This document shows positions 20,842 through 24,243 of a stretch of DNA of 24,243 nt, in pieces. Source of the stretch: an uncultured bacterium. Its GTDB lineage: Bacteria; Patescibacteriota; CALEFQ01. The DNA is taken from contig CALEFQ010000059.1 of the NCBI GenBank assembly GCA_937877125.1, forward strand, positions 1 through 24,243. Direction: 5' to 3'. Below the pieces are notes generated by a model. That model was not told the origin of the DNA and searched no databases. It was given only the letters and a program-made list of their open reading frames with translations. A program made the translations under genes and the position numbers. Position 1 is the stretch's first letter; each line of letters opens with the position of its first letter.

Positions 20842-22872
20842 CTACGCGGCGGGGGGAATCTCAAACCAAAAGATACTGCCTCGGCCTTCCTCGCTGGTGA
20901 AACCAATTTTTCCGCCGTGCTGTTCGATGTAAAATTTGGCGATAGCGAGGCCGATCCCGGAGCGATCCGGCTCCCTTGAAGCGGCGTTGCTGGCCCGGAA
21001 AAACTTGGTGAAAATCCGCGGTTGTTCCACGGCGGGAATACCGATGCCGGAGTCAGCCACCTCAAAGCGAATCTGATTGTCTTTCTGGAACAGCCGGGTT
21101 TTGATCTGTCCGCCGGAAGGGGTGTAGTCGATCGCATTTCCGACAAGTTGGTTGAAGACTAGGCGTATCTTTTCCAGATCTAAGGAAGCTTTCGGCAAGA
21201 GCTGATCTGGTGGCTGATAGTGAAAATTAATTTTTTTCGCCTGGCAGCGTTTTTTGATGTCTTTCATTGCCGAACCCCACAGGCTTTCGAGGGAAGAAGT
21301 CTCAAACGACATGGCGGTGCGACCTTCCTCGATTTCCATGACGGTCAAGAGATCGCCCAGTCGGCTAATGATTGTTCCTTCGGCCCGATCCAGCGACCGC
21401 AAGACATGTTCTTGGTTCGGTTCCAGTTTTCCCATATCGCCGCCGAGCAGGGATTCGGTGCTCCAACGGATCGAGGTTAGGGGAGTGCGGAGCTGGTGCG
21501 AGACGATTTGCACGAATTTTTTACGCAATTCATTAAGCTCCTTGACCTTTGCCTCCGTTTTTTTCTGCTCGGACATGTCATGGATGATGACGATATCAGC
21601 CCGCCCGCCCTCAAAATCGCCGATCGCGGCATTCAGGAAGACTGGTATTTTTTGCCCATCTTTTTTCAGCAGCACCGTCTCGTAATCAGCGGCCACTTTT
21701 TCGCCCGCCAGGCGTTTTTGGTAGCGGGCGGCGACTTTGGGAATTTCTTCAGGAGCAATAAACTTGGTAAAATTTTGCCCGACGATATTTTCGAGCGGTT
21801 CGCCGCGCAGTCGGCTGACGGCCGGGTTGCCGTATTTGATGACATTATTTTGGATGATGATTAATCCGTCATTGGCCCGCTCGATCGTGGTGCGATATTT
21901 TTCTTCCGATTTTTTCAGTTCCGCCGTTCGTTTTTCCACGGTTTCTTCCAGCTTGGCCTGATAGCGGCGCGCGATTAAAGTAATGACGATGAAGGCAATA
22001 ATAATCCCGGCTCCGGTTAGCAGGGAGATTTGCGCCCAGCGCGGAAAAGTCTCCACTTTTTGATCGGCCTCAATGGCGGTCAAAAAGTCCTGCATATGCT
22101 TCTGGTAAATGTTGTCCTTGTTTTCTTTCAGTTTTTTGAGATTGGCATCCAATTTTTCTATCAGGTAGGGATTGTGCGGGTCGTCCTTGGTCAGGGCGAA
22201 ACGGAGTTCGCTCGGGTTGAAGACGATGTTGGTCCGGGTCACCTGATAATCTTTTTCGTTGGCATAGCCGTAGAAAGTGTTCACGACGCCGGCATCAACT
22301 TGTTTTTCGTCTAAAAGTGAAAAAACATCGTCGTAGACAGTAACATCGGTAAAGTTTGCCTTAACTCGTAATGATTCAAGTAAGTTTTTTATACCCCAGG
22401 GTCCGGTAAAAAGAATGCCGCTTTTCATCACGGCAATATTTTTCCCTTCCAGGTCGTAAATTGATTCAATTGCGACGCCGGGGCGGGTGTAGATGACTCC
22501 CCAGCTGAAGAGGGCGGTTTCATTATTAAAATCGTAATTTTTTTCCCGATCCTCGGAAAAGGCGACGTCCACGAAAATATCGATCTCGTTTTTGGCCAGG
22601 CGATCCAGGCCTTCTTCCCAGGTACCGTAGACATAATCGATTTTCCAATTTTCTTTTTCGGCGGTGTAATTGAGGATATCGGCAAAAAAGCCTTTGACGA
22701 TGCCGTCGGTATCACGGTAGATTTTTGGCTTGTTGTCATAAATTCCTACCCGGACTACTTCGGGAGGGGCGATTATCTCGGCTGCGGCCATGGCGAAACC
22801 AGGCGATAGGAACAAGGAAAACAGAACCAGCCCGATAGCGGCCGCCGAAAAAAACCGATTAAGTGAAGGCAT
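20842..22872 (-). CDS. sensor histidine kinase with extracellular solute-binding domain and PAS
   Basis: 676 residues. A signal/anchor segment (about 8-30) is followed by a family-3 solute-binding-like domain (about 38-265) with VRVGIYDNKPKIYRDTDG, the YGTWEEGLDRLAKNEIDI segment and a second lobe. A membrane helix follows (about 282-303), then a short coiled coil, a PAS domain (about 325-440), HisKA with His459 in SHQLRTP, and an ATPase domain with the N-box QLVGNAIDYTP, DSGIGI and GIGLAIAK. This is the BvgS/EvgS layout, but with one binding domain and no receiver or HPt. It probably senses a small extracellular molecule such as an amino acid. No partner regulator is adjacent. The only gene downstream on the strand is the antiporter. 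Confidence 0.92.
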   Translation of the reverse strand: MPSLNRFFSAAAIGLVLFSLFLSPGFAMAAAEIIAPPEVVRVGIYDNKPKIYRDTDGIVKGFFADILNYTAEKENWKIDYVYGTWEEGLDRLAKNEIDIFVDVAFSEDREKNYDFNNETALFSWGVIYTRPGVAIESIYDLEGKNIAVMKSGILFTGPWGIKNLLESLRVKANFTDVTVYDDVFSLLDEKQVDAGVVNTFYGYANEKDYQVTRTNIVFNPSELRFALTKDDPHNPYLIEKLDANLKKLKENKDNIYQKHMQDFLTAIEADQKVETFPRWAQISLLTGAGIIIAFIVITLIARRYQAKLEETVEKRTAELKKSEEKYRTTIERANDGLIIIQNNVIKYGNPAVSRLRGEPLENIVGQNFTKFIAPEEIPKVAARYQKRLAGEKVAADYETVLLKKDGQKIPVFLNAAIGDFEGGRADIVIIHDMSEQKKTEAKVKELNELRKKFVQIVSHQLRTPLTSIRWSTESLLGGDMGKLEPNQEHVLRSLDRAEGTIISRLGDLLTVMEIEEGRTAMSFETSSLESLWGSAMKDIKKRCQAKKINFHYQPPDQLLPKASLDLEKIRLVFNQLVGNAIDYTPSGGQIKTRLFQKDNQIRFEVADSGIGIPAVEQPRIFTKFFRASNAASREPDRSGIGLAIAKFYIEQHGGKIGFTSEEGRGSIFWFEIPPAA

Positions 22873-22897
22873 ATTTTTTGTTTTAGCTTACTAAATA

Positions 22898-22906
22898 ATT
22901 ATATCA
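22898..22906 (-). promoter_or_regulatory. extended -10 promoter of the solute-binding sensor kinase
   Basis: Minus strand TG-A-TATAAT (22906-22898). A poor -35 TTTATT lies 17 bp further upstream. The predicted start is only about 19 nt before the ATG, leaving a very short leader. Confidence 0.5.
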
Positions 22907-22961
22907 TTTTTCAGCCGAAAAATAAAGGGCGCTAGAGATTGCCGAGGTGATCAATTGATTT

Positions 22962-22990
22962 TTGCCAGAAACGGAAAAATCCGGTATAAT
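22962..22990 (+). promoter_or_regulatory. promoter of the 303-aa membrane protein gene
   Basis: -35 TTGCCA (22962-22967), 17-bp spacer, -10 TATAAT (22985-22990). Confidence 0.7.
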
Positions 22991-23021
22991 TGACCTAAAC
23001 ACAAATTTAAAACAAAAACAT

Positions 23022-23933
23022 ATGAGCAAGTTCTGGCAATATTTCAAGGTGGGTCGGAAAGATCGCCCCCTGTGGTTTATTGATGCCAAATGGATCTGCG
23101 GGATTTTTTTCGTGCTGGTTTTTTCGACGACCCTGGCGTTGTATAACGTGATGCAGCTGACTGATCGGGAGCGGGCGGTGGAAGTGATTACGGTAGCGAT
23201 CGAGAAATCATTGTCCAAGGCGGAAGGAAGTATCCAAAACTTGATTTCCGATTACAAGGATGAATTGGCGGCGCGATCCGAGGAACAAGACGTTGCCGAA
23301 CCGGCGGCCGAAACCCGGCCGATCGTTAAACTCTTAAATTCTTTTTTTCCGGAAACGGAAATTTTGACTTCATCGCCCGAACAACTCAAAACCAAACTAC
23401 TGCAAAATATTGCCGTGCCGGTCTACGAAAACGGCACCAGCGCGGTTTTTACGATGTTGCGCGGCCTGGATTACGCCAAGTATCTTGATGAGGGCCTGCA
23501 GTCTTTCAAAATCTATTCCGACGAGACTCACCAGCAATTACAGGCTAGTTTCGGCGTCAGCTTGGCTGTTTCTCTGATCTGTTTGCTGGGATTGATTTAT
23601 TTCAGCTGTGGTTGGGGCAAGCTCTTGTCGCCGGGACTGGTGATCCTCCTGGCTAGCACGCCCGGTTATTTTTCGTATAATGTCGCGCATAGTTTTGTCG
23701 TCGATTTGCTGCCGACCCTGGTCACCGAGGGCGCCAATATGTTTATGGATATTTTAGTGGTGGCCGTGATCCAAACCGTGGAGAGGAATATGGGCGCCGT
23801 GGCGACTTTCCATATCACGTTCTTTTATATCGGACTGGGTTTGGTTATCGCGGCTTTGTCTGGTCTTATTTACCAGCGGATCAAAAAGAAACAAGCCTTT
23901 TCCCAACCTGCTGTGCCGCCAGTTAAATCTTAA
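23022..23933 (+). CDS. hypothetical membrane protein, 303 aa
   Basis: I do not recognise the family. ATG 23022 is chosen because the earlier in-frame ATG at 22962 overlaps the promoter. A short basic N-terminus leads to one membrane helix (about 25-43). Next comes an acidic extracytoplasmic region of about 140 residues with helical stretches, then three more hydrophobic helices near 185-205, 212-235 and 275-295, and a basic Lys-rich end. This gives four helices with both ends probably inside. No catalytic motif is visible. It is a single-gene unit with its own promoter and terminator, divergent from the sensor kinase gene. No Shine-Dalgarno sequence is present. Confidence 0.7.
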   Translation: MSKFWQYFKVGRKDRPLWFIDAKWICGIFFVLVFSTTLALYNVMQLTDRERAVEVITVAIEKSLSKAEGSIQNLISDYKDELAARSEEQDVAEPAAETRPIVKLLNSFFPETEILTSSPEQLKTKLLQNIAVPVYENGTSAVFTMLRGLDYAKYLDEGLQSFKIYSDETHQQLQASFGVSLAVSLICLLGLIYFSCGWGKLLSPGLVILLASTPGYFSYNVAHSFVVDLLPTLVTEGANMFMDILVVAVIQTVERNMGAVATFHITFFYIGLGLVIAALSGLIYQRIKKKQAFSQPAVPPVKS

Positions 23934-23953
23934 GCTAACATCTGTGCCGAAAT

Positions 23954-23983
23954 AAACCCCGGTCGATCTGTCCGGGGTTTTTT
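23954..23983 (+). terminator. terminator after the 303-aa membrane protein gene
   Basis: AAACCCCGG (23954-23962) pairs with CCGGGGTTT (23972-23980), 9-base loop, then a T-run through 23983. Confidence 0.9.
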
Positions 23984-24065
23984 GACGGGAAGCCTTGGAT
24001 CCTGGTGTGTTTACTAAAGCTTGCCTGGTATCACGTCAGCGCCAGGTATGATGAGTCGGTTTAAG

Positions 24066-24094
24066 TGGACAGTTGCCCGGTTTGCGTTTAAACT
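24066..24094 (+). promoter_or_regulatory. possible tsaD promoter
   Basis: TGGACA (24066-24071), 17-bp spacer, TAAACT (24089-24094). Both boxes are imperfect. If real, transcription would start at or next to the ATG at 24102, giving a leaderless or nearly leaderless mRNA. Confidence 0.3.
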
Positions 24095-24101
24095 GTCTCG
24101 T

Positions 24102-24243
24102 ATGAATATCTTCGCTATTGAAACTTCCTGTGACGAGACTTCAGCCGCCGTCGTCAAAGACGGACGGGTCGTTTTGTCTAATATTGTCGCCTCGCAAATT
24201 GATCTCCATTGCCGCTATGGCGGCGTGTTGCCGGAAGTGGCGG
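24102..24243 (+). CDS. tsaD: TsaD, tRNA threonylcarbamoyladenosine synthase subunit (5' part; continues past window)
   Basis: The first 47 codons are present and the frame is open to the window end. The N-terminus [18 protein letters not shown] is the hallmark of TsaD (Gcp/Kae1), where this segment forms the first phosphate loop of the ASKHA fold. YGGVLPEVA follows, the usual run-up to the metal-binding His motif, which lies outside the window. TsaD transfers the threonylcarbamoyl group to A37 of ANN-decoding tRNAs together with TsaB and TsaE. There is no Shine-Dalgarno sequence, in line with the other core genes here. Confidence 0.95.
   Translation, partial: MNIFAIETSCDETSAAVVKDGRVVLSNIVASQIDLHCRYGGVLPEVA

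Noticed and set aside
24021..24052. TTGCCT and TATGAT as a tsaD promoter
   Set aside because: The spacer is 20 bp, outside the usual range. The boxes at 24066-24094 are also weak but correctly spaced.
1..24243. UGA recoded as an amino acid (as in some CPR lineages)
   Set aside because: Several well-supported genes end at TGA at the expected family length (kinase at 1987, PrsW-like at 3161, MazG-like at 19434).
1..24243. CRISPR array, insertion sequence or prophage
   Set aside because: No 25-40 bp spaced repeats, transposase, integrase or terminal inverted repeats were seen. The tandem repeats are 7-bp units without spacers.

Overview
The window looks like a bacterial chromosome segment, most likely from the Patescibacteria (CPR). 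This is an inference from several signs: a McsA-type zinc finger fused to ClpC, mostly Shine-Dalgarno-less genes, very short intergenic gaps, period-7 tandem repeats between genes, and degenerate MazG-like and SPFH/Tim44-like proteins. UGA is used as a stop (for example at 1985-1987 and 3159-3161), so the UGA-recoding CPR lineages are excluded. Nothing here fixes the genus.

Layout. 1-3161 (+): the 3' end of a UbiA-type prenyltransferase overlaps a membrane histidine kinase, followed by a lone receiver-domain regulator and a PrsW-type membrane protease. 3162-6860 (+): a heat-shock block with an Hsp20 gene and a CIRCE-controlled clpC fused to an N-terminal zinc finger. 6831-9850 (-): an accessory island with strong Shine-Dalgarno sequences. 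It holds an 82-aa unknown gene and a two-gene operon of a double-HTH regulator and a GHKL (MutL/MORC/Hsp90-like) ATPase. 9814-10147 (+): a divergent short transcript with three hairpins and a 31-aa hydrophobic peptide. 10154-12348 (+): an SPFH/zinc-ribbon protein and a Tim44-like/zinc-ribbon membrane protein. 12369-16924 (+): a stand-alone Gre C-terminal domain, a lipoprotein, and a 1030-aa secreted M23 peptidase with LGFP-like and six Fn3-like repeats. 17000-18607 (-): GreA, a 2TM-domain protein and a charged coiled-coil protein. 18660-19733 (+): a tandem MazG-like protein with zinc knuckles, then tRNA-Glu(UUC). 19769-22906 (-): a Ca2+/Na+ exchanger-type antiporter downstream of a sensor kinase with a solute-binding sensor domain. 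22962-24243 (+): an unrecognised membrane protein and the start of tsaD.

How the parts work together. Housekeeping and stress functions (HrcA/CIRCE-type control of ClpC, Hsp20, GreA, PrsW, two sensor kinases) surround a small island at 6889-10147. That island is the best candidate for something undescribed. Its HTH-GHKL operon has a 19-bp operator-like inverted repeat at its start site and fires away from a structured RNA with a membrane-peptide ORF. Its function cannot be read from the sequence. A second recurring theme is arrays of 7-bp repeats in at least four intergenic places. In one case the array itself supplies the -35 box of a promoter.
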